From Saururus chinensis (taxonomy: Eukaryota; Streptophyta; Magnoliopsida; Piperales; Saururaceae), in NCBI GenBank assembly GCA_035235625.1, contig CP141148.1:12175659-12239658 (forward strand): 64,000 nt of DNA, given 5' to 3'. The notes below the pieces were generated by a model, which saw only the letters and a list, made by a program, of their open reading frames with translations, was not told the DNA's origin and searched no databases. Shown here piece after piece: positions 21,949-33,896 of the stretch. How positions within the stretch are numbered: the stretch's first letter is position 1; the number at the start of each line of letters is the position of its first letter. Made by a program: the position numbers and the translations under genes.

Positions 21949-23200
21949 GGGTGTGTTTGGATTGTAGGAAACTAGGAGAAAGAAAAAGAGAAGGAGAAGG
22001 AGAAAATGAATCCAGGTAAAAGAGAAATTAAGGGATTCCAAAAAAAAAATTATTGTTTGGTTGTACCAATGTTGCTATAAAAATTAAAACTTGAATCCAC
22101 CAATGATGGTAGTGGTGGCGGAGTCTATGGTAGTGTCTATCATAGTGGTAGTAGAGGTGGTGACAACAATTGTGAGAGTAGTAGTGCCGGCAGTGGTAGT
22201 GGTAGTGTAAGTGGTGGGGTGGCAGTGACAGTGGCGACAGTGGTGTCAATGGTGGCGGCGGTGGGCTAGCGGCAACGACAACGATGGTGGCAGGGGTGTT
22301 GGCGGTGGTGGCTAGGGTGGTGATAGTGGTAGTAGTAGCAGTGGTGGTAGTGATGGTAGAGGCTTCGGCGACAGTAGTAGCAGTGGCAGTGGTAGTGGTG
22401 ATGGTGGTAGTAGCGGTAATGTCGGTGGCGACAGCAATGGCAGTGATAGGGTCGACTCTAGGAATATTAAAAATATAAGTCTTTAATATGCATATTTTCT
22501 CTTAAAATTCATGGGTTGAGGGGTATAAAATTTTAGGGTCAATTTTTTACCTATTTTCTCATAGTTTCTACTATAGTTTCTCTTTTCCCATTGCACCAAA
22601 TAGTAGAGATTGAGGGTGTTTTAAAAGATTCCTTTCCTTTAGTGTATGTTAGGATTGGTAAAAGGTAGTGAAAATTTTTAAAATCATTTTATTTCCACGG
22701 TTTGGTGCAACAAGAAGAGATAAAAGGTAGAGTGAAAATTGAGAAGAAAAGGAAGAAAAACTAACCTTAAAACTTCATTCCTTTCAACCTATGTATTTTG
22801 GGAAAAAGTACGAGGACTAATGCCTTCAACTCTACTGCAATTTCCACTACAAACACGGTTATTTTTGCCACCACCATTACCACCTTCACCGTCATCATCA
22901 CTGCTATTGCATCCTCTACCACCATCTTCGTTATCACCACTACTACTACTATTGTCATTGCCTCCACCACCACCACTGGAAGCTGTCCGGAGGTATTAGT
23001 GGTAGTGGCAACAAAAGAGTGGTAGTTTTGTCATTAAAAATATGTATGACACAATGTCATTCTTGTGGTTAGGATGGATTTGAGTTACAATTTTTTATAA
23101 TACAATTGGTGGCACTAAAAAGTGGAAAAAAAAATTCACTCGGTATCCCTTTCATTTTCTTTTCCACTTTCTCCGGATTTCCACCAATCCAGACTTACCT
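21949..23200. mobile_element. PIF/Harbinger-like element(s) with TTA flanks
   Basis: The left end GGTGTGTTTGGATTG pairs, imperfectly, with the reverse complement of the right end (CAATCCAGACTTACC). TTA lies on each side (21946-21948 and 23201-23203), fitting the 3-bp TWA target preference of PIF/Harbinger/Tourist elements. The left arm is GGT/GTA-rich (22093-22450) and the right arm is its CCA-rich counterpart (22858-22985), so it can fold back. A second left-end-like sequence at about 22640 suggests two related elements side by side or nested. No transposase is present. Units 2 and 3 keep only the left arm. Confidence 0.6.
22093..22450 (+). repeat. GGT/GTA trinucleotide-rich tract
   Basis: Degenerate triplet repeats such as GTGGTAGTGGTGG. 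Related tracts lie at 47683-47773 and 56947-57300. Open frames through it give Val-rich or His/Tyr-rich artefacts. Confidence 0.8.
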
Positions 23201-23203
23201 TTA

Positions 23204-23651
23204 ATCTTTGATCCACCATCACCTATTCATCTGGCATTTGTAGAGAACTTATTCCTCTTTGCTATGCTAGACTTATCTTTCCATCTATATTTGTTGAGCT
23301 TTGCTTCATATTTTCTTTGACCATGACACCTATTCAATGCTTTACCCATTTTCATATCCTCCTTTCAATGGTCATGCTCTTTTTCGCTTCCAACATTTGC
23401 TTCACTTTTTTTCCAATCTACCCTATCATCCACATTCCAAAACATCTAATTTTTTACCCAACTACAATTGCTTAATTTTTACCTTTCCTCAAAGTTGAAA
23501 CCAACTTACTGAAAACGTAATAAGCATTCTTCTACATAATATATCAATTCAGTGTTTCCTTTAACCTACATTTCAAATGGAAAGCAAGTGTTCTTTTCTC
23601 TTAGTAACTTGCATTTGGTCTTGCCTTAACCTTTTTCATCTTATGCTAGTA
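23204..23651. other. spacer without recognised feature
   Basis: T/C-rich sequence with a 65-codon frame of no protein character. I see nothing further in it. Confidence 0.5.
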
Positions 23652-24035
23652 TTTGAAGTGTTGCAGGGTGGCATATTAGTAAATAAATTAAGCGTTTTAT
23701 GCAAACTATTTTTTTAAATCATAGAAATCATAGCACTACTTTAAGATGCAGTTTTTGTTACTATGCCAATTGTAAGATGATTACTTGTGATATATCTTTT
23801 TGTACCAACCACACATTATAAGTGTTTCAGGGTGACATATTACTATGATTACTTGTAATATTTGAAGTGTTGTAGAGTGACAAATTTGTAAATAAATTCA
23901 GCATTTTATGCAGAGTATTTTTTTAAATCATAGAAATGGTAGCACTACATTAAGATGCAGTTTTTCTTACTACGTCAATTGTAAGATGATTACTTGTGAT
24001 ATATCTTTTTGTACCAACTCACATACACACCTACA
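23652..24035 (+). repeat. tandem duplication, period about 209 bp
   Basis: TTTGAAGTGTTG starts each unit (23652 and 23861). Both carry GATGCAGTTTTT and AAGATGATTACTTGTGATAT. It is absent from unit 3, which has lost this part of the spacer. Confidence 0.85.
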
Positions 24036-24379
24036 CATTAGAAGCCATAAAGCTGGGATATGACAGTAGGACCTCTCCCTCGGCAAAGAGAGGACGAACC
24101 AGCACAACACTCGATAGATTGGCATTGTTATTTGTAATACTTAACATGGATATGGATGAGAATTAATGCCATGGTTAACTAGATCCGAGCATGGAAGATG
24201 TTCATGAGACAATGCCACTGGAAGTACATAATACCAATTCAAATTTTCTTGTATGTATGGGTAACATGTGCAATAAAGTAAGTTCACAAAAGAATATACA
24301 TGAAAAAAATTGGAGACTCTATAGATAGAGTGAGCAGACCAGACCGTAGGCCGGATTTGTCTGCAGTAGACATGGCTTG

Positions 24380-27174
24380 ACTTTGGTGGCTCTAACCAAC
24401 ACCGCCCTAAGCCGCATCTCCCAAGCATCGGTTTCCACCATGAAGGGCCGGCTGAAATCAGGTAAGATGAGCACAGGGGCCAACACCATAGCCTATTTCA
24501 ACTCATCAAATGTCGCTTGAGCCATTGCATTCCAGGTGAACTCCCCCTTCTTGAGAAGTGCGGTAAGAGGACGAGTCATCTCTCCATATCTACTGATGAA
24601 CTGTCTATAATAGCTTGTAAGGCCTAGGAATCCCCTCAACGCTCACACATTAGTGGGCTGCGGCCAAGAGAGCATGGCGGCCACCTTTGACGGGTCAGTG
24701 GCGACGCCATCGCGCGAAATGATATGTCCCAAATAATCCACCTGTGGGCTGCCAAAGGAACACTTCGAGCGCTTAAGAAATAAGGAATTAGCGTGCAGAA
24801 CAGAGAAGACCGACTTGAGATGCTCTAGATGCTCCACCCATGATTGACTGTACACCAAAATGTCGTCAAAGAATACCAATATGTAGCGGCGGAGGTAAGG
24901 CCTGAAGAGATTGTTCATGAGGCTCTGGAAGTTGGAGGGGGCGTTAGTCAGCCCGAACGGCATGACAAGAAACTCAAAATGGCCTTCATGAGTCCAAAAG
25001 GCGGTCTTGTGCACATTGGCTGGCTGCACCCGAATCTGATGGTAACCCGAATGAAGGTCAAGTTTACTGAAAACCTGTGCACCAGCCAACTCATCCAAGA
25101 GTTCCTCGATCATGGGTATTGGGTACTTGTCTCGGACGGTGATGGCATTCAAGGTGCGGTAGTCCACACAAAACCGCCACATGCCGTCTTTCTTTTGAAC
25201 CAGCATCACCGGGGACGAGTAGGAACTTGTGCTAGGGCGGATGATACCAGCCTGGACCATGTCAACCATGAGATGCTCTATCTCTGACTTTTGAATATGA
25301 GGATAGCGGTATGGGCGGACGTTGGCTGGTGCGGCTCCTGGAATAATGGGAATATGGTGGTCATGCAGACGCACTAGAGGAAGGCTCGTCGGCTAAGCAA
25401 ACACGTCCCTATGCTCCTCTAATAACTCAAGAAGATCTAGAGGTGGTTCATCCTGACACACCTCGACCGTTGTCCATTGCTGCAAGAGGAACCCTTGGGG
25501 CGCAAACTTGAACAAGGAGCTCACCGATTGGGCTGAAAGGAGGGTGCCCGGCCGGGATTCTTCGAGACGAACCCGTTGCCCCAGAATGTCAAAGTCCATC
25601 ACCATGTCCTTGAAGTTCCAGACCACGTCCCCAAACTCTTGGAGCCACTAGACCTCTAGTACCACGTCCTCCCCCTTCGTAGGTAGCAAGAAGAGGTTGG
25701 TGACAAATGTGTGGCCTTGGATGGAGAGCGTGGCCTGTGCACAAACCCCGGTGCTCCGAAGATGTTAGCCATCGTCAATTAACACGTCAAACTGCTTCGA
25801 ATCCGACACGAAGCAACCTAGCCGTTGGGCCACCTTGTCGTTGATAAAATTGTGAGTGGAACTGCTATCGATTAGGATGGACACTTGCTGTCACTTGAGA
25901 TGGCCTTGACCCCGCATGGTACATGGAGTAAACGTCCCAAAGAAGGCATGGATAGAGATCTCGGGCAACACATCGTCCTGGTGGGACAAGTCACCCGTAG
26001 TTGCCTCCTCGTCCTCTACATCTACCTCCTCCAAGAGGAGGCTGCCCTTGATGGCACAACAGTCACCCGGGACAAACTTCTCATCGCAATGGAAGCATAG
26101 ACCCTTAGACCGGTGTTCCTCCATCTGTTCAGGTGTAAGTCGATGAACCACACTGCTAGCCTGAGCGGGCTGCTGGCCAGGGAGGCCAACCATGGGGCTG
26201 CTGGCCAAAACGGTAGTAGAGTTAGTGCCAACCGCAGATCAAGGAAAGGGCCCAAGCCGCCCCCCTCGCTGCTGCCTAGCCAACTTTTCCTACTCAATTC
26301 ATGCATGGCGCACGACGTACTGCATGCAGGAGCAAGGAAAGTAGTGCATCTCCTTTGAAATCTCAAGCTTGAGGCCGCGCTTGAAGGTGCCCACCAAGGC
26401 GGCCACTGGCCAGTCTGGGAGGCGGTTGGCCACTTTCATAAACTCCATATAATAGGCACGAACTGTGGTGGTCTGGCGTAGTGTCGAGAGCATCTCGTTA
26501 AAGTCTTGGAATTCATTCGGCCCAAACTTAACGCACAGCTCGTCGGAGAAGGCGGCCCATGTTGGGTAGTGCACCTCCTTCTCAAAGCTCTGGAACCACA
26601 CTGACGTATCCCAATCCATGTGGAAAGCCGCTATGCGCAACCGTTCTGCTTCAAAATTCATGCCCTGATAGGAGAAAAACTTCTCCGCCATGTATAGCCA
26701 TTACACTAGATCGTCGTCCCCAATGTAGCAGGGAAACTGCAAGCGGACCAAACGGGGCTCCACTCCTCCTCGCGGTCCTCCGCAAGGCCCCAGGTACTCC
26801 TCCCAGTCATCCTCCACCTCTGGAAACAGGTTCTTGGGGGGTGGCACCATTGTAGCATTTTTTCGAACACTTGGTGGGCCTCGCATATCCCAGGCCTGAC
26901 CACTCCCTTCACCAGCGTGCTCAAGGGTGCCAATGCACAGGGACGCTTGAGAGACACGCATCTCCTTGTCCGTCATCGCCTGATGGCCTAGACCACGTTG
27001 TTCTGCAGCCTGCGACACTTCCCCCTTCTCCATGTTCGTGATCGGGGGTCTAGCGAGAAGTGGCGCTGATGGCGCTGAAGGTCCTACTTGGAGCTGCACA
27101 ACGGCCATGGTCAGAAACTCGAACTTGGTCATAATCTGCGCCAGAGTAGGAGCGCTGACATTCTCCAAGGCCAA
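24380..27174 (-). pseudogene. Ty3/gypsy gag-pol polyprotein, truncated in RNase H
   Basis: One continuous minus-strand frame from 27174 leftward. It holds a Gag N-terminus and capsid domain (27174-26299), a zinc knuckle CFHCDEKFVPGDCC with Asp for the usual His (about 26100), an aspartic protease core IDSSSTHNFIN (about 25860), reverse transcriptase (25374-24643) with FCVDYRTLN, KLDLHSGYHQI, MPFGLTNAPS and FFDDILVYS, and the start of RNase H (LPDFSRPFMVETDA, near 24430). Then it stops: the rest of RNase H and integrase are missing. In-frame stops lie at about 26698, 26296, 25888, 25765, 25650, 25390 and 24640, with no frameshift seen. The PBS and 5' LTR follow on the right. The PR-RT order is shared by Ty3/gypsy elements. 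Confidence 0.93.
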
Positions 27175-27271
27175 CCAGGGACTGTCTGCTGGAGCATCGA
27201 CCTTCTTCTCGGGCTGCAGTTTTGGGGCCGTGTTAGGTTGTTTGCCTCACGCCATGGCTGGGGATCGTCAT

Positions 27272-27284
27272 TGCTTCGATACCA
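27272..27284 (-). other. primer binding site of the gypsy element
   Basis: The minus strand reads TGGTATCGAAGCA, a variant of the initiator-Met-tRNA PBS, one base from the LTR. Confidence 0.75.
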
Positions 27285-27285
27285 A

Positions 27286-27642
27286 TGTTGTACCTGATGC
27301 AGGCACAAGCGGTACCTTGAACAATCACACAGAGAAAGAGGAGAGAAGAAGAAAAGGAAGAGAACTGGAATAATCAATCTGCATAACTAAAACAAAAGAG
27401 AAGGGTCGACCCATATAGGGAGACACCACTCCCCTACGGAGTAGTAACAGGCACGACCCACTCTCCTAAGGAAGCGTGCCAACTAGTAGGCCAGGCTATC
27501 CCAGAGCCACTAGCTAGTCTAATGACAATTCATTATCCAATTACATAATAAAATACTAAGCTATTACATATAAAAAATAGCCTAGTGTCCTAGAATAATA
27601 AGCAAATAAAGAAAATAAATAGTCTGATAATCGTTCACAACA
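27286..27642 (-). mobile_element. 5' LTR of the truncated gypsy element
   Basis: Starts TGTTGTACC next to the PBS; the matching outer end is TTCACAACA at 27642, giving a 357-bp LTR with TGTTG/CAACA ends. No 3' LTR is found on the left, consistent with truncation near 24380. The outer boundary is inferred from the inverted ends only. Confidence 0.65.
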
Positions 27643-27685
27643 TAGTCTGATAATTGTGCACAGTAGGCCGTGGAGGAGAAGCTTA

Positions 27686-28883
27686 TGTGATCTGGATATA
27701 CATCCATATAACTACCGGGTAAAGTGGGACAATTGGGGGGAGTAAGGGAGAGAAGAGGGTGAAAGCGGACGACATGGGAGAGGAGGGGGTTATGACTCAA
27801 TAATTCATTACTTAATCCCAATTAGGGGCTAAGTTCTTACATTAAATAGATATCACTAATAGGCTCACCAACATATACCTAAGGCCATTAATTTAATGAA
27901 AGACAAGCCCATTGATTTAATGAAAGACAAGTACAACTAAACTTGATGACCTAATTGCCCTTATATGTCAATAAGATGTTCAAACCCTAATCAACTTAGC
28001 ATAGGAGCCTCATAGGCAGGAAATATCGTTGCACCACACTTCCGCATCCACCTTGTCCTCCAGGTGGTCCTTATATTCAATTTAACATCTACGTCATAGG
28101 CATGGAAAGAAACTCTATGAGAATGTAGCATACGGTTCCACCAATGCTCTGCTAATAAGAGAGCAGAGAGAGAAGCCCTTGAAGAGAACAGAAGTAGATG
28201 CTAGCAGGGTTGGGCAGCAAAAGAGTCAGCGGCAGTAGCAAAGTAGCGATAATTGTAGCCCCAAAACAAGGATAGTCCATGGTTCTAGGGCCTATGGCCA
28301 GCCCATGTGCCCAAAGCAAGTGCCTAGACGTATGCATCTTCATACCGAGAAGGTGCAGGGGGTGTTGTCCGCAATGACGGACCGAGGGTGGGTTGGGTTA
28401 CGCCCATCTTTTTCGATAAGGATTTGCAGTCATGCCGTCATTTGCTCCCAATTTTTCTGCATGACACAAGCAACTGATCCTCAACGAAATGATGGATGGG
28501 ATGTGATCACGCTCATCGACTCTAGGAATACTTTGATGCCATTGATGTGACCCAGGGTACATAATAGAATAATGGGCAGGGAAAGTGGGATAAATGGGGG
28601 AATAACATAGAGAAGGGGAGGCATGAGAGAGGAGGAGATTAGGATTCAATAATTCTTTGCTTAATCCTAATTAGGGGCTAAGCCTTTATATCAAATAGAG
28701 ACCATTAATGGACTCATTAATAGTTGCTTGAGGCCTATTAAATTAATGAAAAAAAGTACTACTAAACCAAATTAACCTAATGACCTAATTATCCTTATTT
28801 ATTAATAACAAAATTAAACCCTAATTAACTTATCCTACGGGCCCTGTAGGTGGGCCAGAGCTCACCAGATGGGACGTATCACA
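27686..28883 (-). mobile_element. collapsed gypsy-like element with two LTRs
   Basis: Two related LTRs of about 340 bp (27686-28033 and 28546-28883; TGTGA... to ...ATCACA in the better copy) flank only about 510 bp. The interior near 28060 reads on the minus strand HLEDKVDAEVWCNDIS, resembling the end of a plant Ty3/gypsy polyprotein, and near 28541 carries a PBS-like TGGCATCAAAG beside the LTR. The left end of pol is thus joined to the leader: nearly all of gag-pol is deleted. Unit 3 has the same collapsed structure (57374-58524), so the deletion predates that duplication. Confidence 0.7.
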
Positions 28884-30038
28884 AGTTCTAGCCTTCTTGG
28901 CCAATAAGACATGGCTTGGCTTAGTCCATGACAAAGAGGGGAGAGAAGAGGTGATGGGAAGAGCTAGGTTGCTGGTGCAGGAGAAGAAGGAGAATGAATG
29001 TGGTAGGGTAGCTAGAAGGTTTGAGAGTGTTATTGTGGAGAAGATAAAAGTAGTAGAAGGAAAAAAAAAGATGTTAGTAAGTCAAATTATTGTGATGAAA
29101 GTTTAATAAGGTGTTTGGTAGCATGTTCCACAACTACAAAGTTGTAAAAACCCACCATGTAGAATTCCTTCAAAAACAAAATGCCTTCAGTGCTGATTCA
29201 TTTTTGTAGAAATTTATCCGGTCTCCAAAGTCAGGCTCGACACCTCAGGTTGGGTAGTTTCATTCCTTAACTTCTCTTTTCCCCCTTGTCTGCCACCCCC
29301 TCTAACCTCTCCCAACGTTGTCTTACCTTATGTCCTTACAGGAACACCTCTTGTCACGCCCCAAAAGACTTACCAAAATAAAATAGTCAGGGAATGAGTT
29401 TTTTCGAGTTGGCCTAATTTTTTCCAAAGATTAATGTGTGCAATTCAAACGACTAAGGGAATCGCCAGCCTATGCATTAGCATGCACACCAAAAGGGTGA
29501 ATAATAATGCCCAGCAACGGAAAAATAAAATCAACTAACATCATAATGTAATTGTTCATGCATCATTAGTTAAACTCAAATATGCTAAATATATAACAAA
29601 TTTTCATAAAGACAATGAATAAATTTATCAAAGTTACATGCAGTTCAAGACAATCATTGAACTAGCCATAGGTGTTGTTTGATTATTAAACTTCTCGTTG
29701 TTTTGCCAAACCATCCTTGTTGTGTCGTATTTGGCAATCACAATAATGGTTTGTGGAGTCACACACGACATTCTCAACAGAAAAGAGCATGGGAAGAATT
29801 TTGGGACTATGCATCTCGAGTTAAACAACCTTCATCTACTTGCTCACATTCTTTGGCACAAAAATCACCATTTTCATCACATGTGTTCATCCAAATCATC
29901 TTGATGATATGCCTCATTTTAACTGTAATTTAAGACTTCCATTTTATGGTCTATTAACCTTTTTGTTTATATGACCTATGGGTGATTTTAGTAGTGCTTT
30001 TCAATCCCAAGCCTTACATTACTAGATAATATCATAAT
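28884..30038 (+). other. distal spacer of unit 1
   Basis: Matches 58525-59458. It includes short frames (28897-29106, 29634-29933) also seen in unit 3, without recognisable domains. 29266-29555 is absent from unit 3; it contains TGTCACGCCCC, an LTR-like start without a matching end. Confidence 0.55.
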
Positions 30039-30695
30039 CGGCATTTCCTCATGACTAGATAGAATGGTCCAGTTTGGCCTTTAAGACAACAACAATGATT
30101 TGAGTGTTCAGGGTTTTCTACCTGCTAATCCTAATGCCAGCCAGCGACGTTGTTGGGGTGGCACCAGCGCTTGGAGTAAACATCACCAGTGCATCATAAT
30201 AGTTGTATTAAAATACCTTCTACACATGTATTCATAAGTATATAAATATGTATATCTGCATCCAATATTCAGCACATGCAATTGTATATATTCATGTACT
30301 CTCATCAACACATTTCTCATGCTTTATTATATATTTTACACAAATAAAATTGGTGAAATGTGCATTTGTGTGCACCCGGCTCGTCGCTTATCATCAAATC
30401 AAGATTCAATAGTGTGCGTTGATCATGGGGCAAGTGGGTGGATCAAAACTCGCATACCCCATGATTATTAGCATATGATTGATTGAAATCATGCGGTGGA
30501 AGTGGACCTGACACGTATAAACTGGAGCCTTTATGTATTTGCACATACATATTCACATAATTCACAAGAATTAATAAACATAAATGCAGTAAATATTAGT
30601 GTGAACATAGTTAATTTTTTAATTAGTGTGAAGTGGTAAGACAATTTAGCAAAGCATCACTAGAACACGGGGTTTTAATAAATTTTTAAAAATAG
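30039..30695. other. spacer without recognised feature
   Basis: AT-rich and non-coding; it does not match the other units. I see nothing further in it. Confidence 0.5.
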
Positions 30696-30881
30696 TACTC
30701 TCTTAGTCCCATATTAATAGTTACTTTTGGAAACTTTTTTTCATACATTAGTTGCTCAATTTGTTTTCAATTTAAGCTTGGTACTTAAAAAACTCTCTCA
30801 TAAACTATTTTCATTCTTTTTGTTATGGCCCCACAATTCTATTTTTCTAAATTAAGCAATTAATATGAGATGGAGGGAGTA
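30696..30881. mobile_element. Stowaway-like MITE, TA target duplication
   Basis: The ends are CTCTCTTAGTCCCATATTAA and TTAATATGAGATGGAGGGAG, inverted copies of the well-known plant CTCCCTCCGTCCCATATTAA terminus, bounded by TA on both sides. It is 182 bp long and AT-rich, which fits Tc1/mariner-derived Stowaway elements. Confidence 0.85.
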
Positions 30882-31214
30882 TTTAATAGTGATATTTGTA
30901 GTTAATAGTTTATTATAACTTAAATTTTTTCAAAATTTGAACCGTACTTTTAAAATCAAGTAAGGGCACTGTAAAAAAAATCACAAGATACAATAAGGTA
31001 GTCACTTGAGGTACCTAGAGATGCATTATATCCCAAAGAAAAAGAAGTGCATTTCACCCATCAACTGAATGTGGAATATTCTAAATATTTTATGGCTTTT
31101 GTATTCTGACCTCATGAATATATAAAATTCTTACACTTTCCATGGTCTGAACATTATCTTGGTGTATAATACATATAAAATTTTAGGGTAGGTGAATTTT
31201 GTTAATTTTCATGG

Positions 31215-31828
31215 TGGGGTGTCAACAAGCCAAGTATCATTGAACTTTACAACGTTCGAGCTTGAGCTTGAAACTTCAATTTCATGTTCAAGTCAAGCTT
31301 CTATCAAGTTCGAGTTGTGCTCGAGTTGAGTACAACTATTTTACCTTGTGATCATTACTTAATTTTGTAGAAAATCTCCAATGCGAACATGGTCAGAAAA
31401 TAGTCCAATGTGTTAGGATTAAGAAAACAAAATAAGTAGTTTTAATTGATTTTGATTTTCTAATTTCAACAATTAATACACGACAAATGGAGTAAAGTTT
31501 TATAAAAAATGGTTATAGTTCTCATGAGACATTATCTATTTCATTTAACAAAAAGTCTAAGGTAGTTACACATAAAAAAAGTGAAAATGATATATTTAAT
31601 GGAAGGAGTTGAAACTTAAAAACCATGAAATATATATATAGTGTGTAATATATGAATGTAAATATTTGAAAAAAATAATATACATAATATGAGTTGAAGC
31701 TTTTCTAGAGCTTCTAGTCTAGCCGAGTTGAACACAGATATGTTTGAGCTTGGCTTGACCAACTTTGAGTTCAAGCTTGAACGTGAATTAAGCCGAGTCG
31801 AGCTTCCGAGCTAGCTTTAACACCCCTA
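31215..31828. mobile_element. hAT-like MITE with CGAGCTTGAGC-type arms
   Basis: The left end TGGGGTGTCAACAAGCC and the right end GCTTTAACACCCCTA are imperfect inverted repeats of the TAGGGGTGT type. The arms carry clustered AAGCTTGAGC and CGAGTTGAG words. An 8-bp target duplication is not evident, so it is old or the boundaries are slightly off. Confidence 0.6.
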
Positions 31829-32975
31829 TCTATAGAACACAGAAAATTTTATAATATGTGTATAATGAATACGATGAGCAGATAATTTTTTTTATCTTGG
31901 ACCTTATAATATTTTGTTATGTGTCCGTCTACTATATTTGCAACTTAATAAGTTGTTGTCTTCTTTAATGTTTTTTTATTATCATTGTTAGTTGTATTAG
32001 GAGATTTGGTTTAAAGATATTTTTTTACGTATATTAGGTTGGTAATGCTCTGTACAAGTCTAATTGTAGGTGAGGGTCACTTATGTTTACTTGATCAGAT
32101 CTAACAACTTTCTTATGTACAAAAGTGCCACTTAATTGAAAAGGCTTTGGCACACAAATTCAGTTAGAATTGTGTGGGAAATTATGTAGCGGTATGATAG
32201 TACTTTACCCATCACAATATATATAATATCAAATCTGAAATTAGAACCTGAAGGCTGCAAGAAATCAAGAATAGAAAAGATGAAGAACACAAGCCCTTTA
32301 GTGCACATGCTTCTATGGCAATCCATACCTAAGAGACAATGGGATGTTCTATTAAGCTTAAACTAGACCATGATAAACTCAAGTCAATCTCAAAGTTTTA
32401 GAGAAATTATTCTCCCTAAATACTTGCAAAAAGAGGAAGAAGATGACCGGACGATATAGAAACTGTTTGAGTTATAGAAACTGCTTTTGTGTTACATTGT
32501 CAATTTCTATAGTCTTTTAGGAAAATCGCTTAGGCCTGATGAAAACCCATTGGCTCACCATACCTTTCACGATACTAATGCCACACCATAGCGGTCATAT
32601 AATGAATGATTGGACGGACAAGCGGACACCCACTCAAATGGATTCACCCCTCCCTATAATTTTACCTGTCTTTACACCCAAATTGTCATGCATTGGGTTT
32701 TTCAAACATTTTTTCATTAATTTCATGAAATGTTTTTGCAATATAATAGCTACAATTTGTGAAAATTGATGAAATCTGAAACATGTGAAAACATTTTTAT
32801 ATTTTTCACACATTCGATTCAAAGCTACACATCTTGACTTTTGTAAATTAACAGAAACACATCGTTTGATAATCCAAGGTGTGAAACAAAACAAATAAAA
32901 TTACAAGTGTCATGGTCATGGCTTTAAATTGGAACAGCTAGGTACAAGTCCCGTAACAGTCCAACATAAGCATTC
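31829..32975. other. spacer before NLR 3
   Basis: AT-rich with no recognised gene or repeat. Small frames (32132-32326, 32539-32894) lack protein character. Confidence 0.5.
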
Positions 32976-33896
32976 TTGATCAAGATACATGGTATGGTCC
33001 ATGATTTTGCAGAATTTGTAACAAATGGAGAATCCAGTTTTATTGGCGGCTCAAAACATAATTCAATGTTCAATAGTAGAAAGCTTTGTCACTGCACTTG
33101 GATTGGCAAAAGATTTGACAAAAAAAATTCAGCTGCTTTTAAAAATCTACGCACACTTGTAGCATCCTATGTTAAGTGACCTAAAAATTTCTCATGTCTC
33201 TAATCGCCCACTTGAATAACTACAATGCATCCTAGTGTTAAGCTTACGTGGAATTTGCAATTCAAAATTACTCGAATCAATTGGTAAATTAGTGCAACAA
33301 AGATATCTCAACTTGTCTAATTCAAGAATTGAGGCATTTCCCACGTCTGTTGGGAAATTGTGGAATCTAAGATATCTCATCTTGAGCCATACAAATTAAA
33401 AGAAATTCCAGAATCAGTTGAGAGGTTAGACCAGCTGAGATATATCAATTTGGAGGGATTAGAAATATGAAAATTATCCGCATCTATAACTGATCTAGCT
33501 TATCTACAGCACTTAGATCTGAATAAATGTAGATTCTTCTTAAAATTATCAAGTGGAATTAAGAAAATGGCCAGCTTGAGAGGACTTGGAATAAACGGTA
33601 CTGGTTTTGAGAGATTACCGGTGGGAATAGGGAACTTAACTTCCCTCAAGAGGTTGGACATATTCATTTTGACAAAAGGAGACTGCAACCTGAGTGAGTC
33701 GAGAAATCTCAACCACCACCAAGGGAGTCTTTCCATTGAAAAGTGGGAGGCACGAAGCATAGACGAGGTTGTCAATGTGAAACTTGAGGATAAAAGTTAT
33801 CTCCAAAAGCTACAGCTATGGTGGTCATTGAGTGCTAAGATGAGACCAAGTAGAGCATAGGGTGTCCTGGATGCTCTCTGACCCCATCCCAATCTC
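32976..33896 (+). pseudogene. NLR fragment (MHD region and first LRRs), unit 2
   Basis: Starts within the MHD segment (MVHDFAEFVTNGES, compare MHDLVHDLAQEVTNGES in NLR 1) and follows NLR 1 into the LRRs. The CC and NB-ARC core is missing. Several frame breaks and stops are seen (after 33179 and near 33390-33470), and a TAG at about 33857 falls in the DALRPHP block. The sequence is cut at 33896 by a LINE and resumes at 35893. It is the most decayed of the three larger copies. Confidence 0.85.

Larger units (their letters stand above)
13799..30038 (+). repeat. tandem unit 1: NLR plus 13-kb spacer
   Basis: The NLR and its downstream sequence match 49467-59458 (unit 3) in the same order and orientation. 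The spacer part 18647-22160 also matches 41740-47773 (unit 2). Homology to unit 3 ends close to 30038, at ATCATAATCGG. Relative to unit 3 this unit has extra sequence at 22540-27826 and 29266-29555. Confidence 0.88.

Noticed and set aside
22028-22478. His/Tyr-rich and Val/Ala-rich frames in the triplet tracts, also 22767-23025
   Set aside because: Compositional; units 2 and 3 do not conserve the frames.
24844-25287. 147-codon plus-strand frame
   Set aside because: Lies opposite the reverse transcriptase, whose minus-strand motifs are unmistakable.
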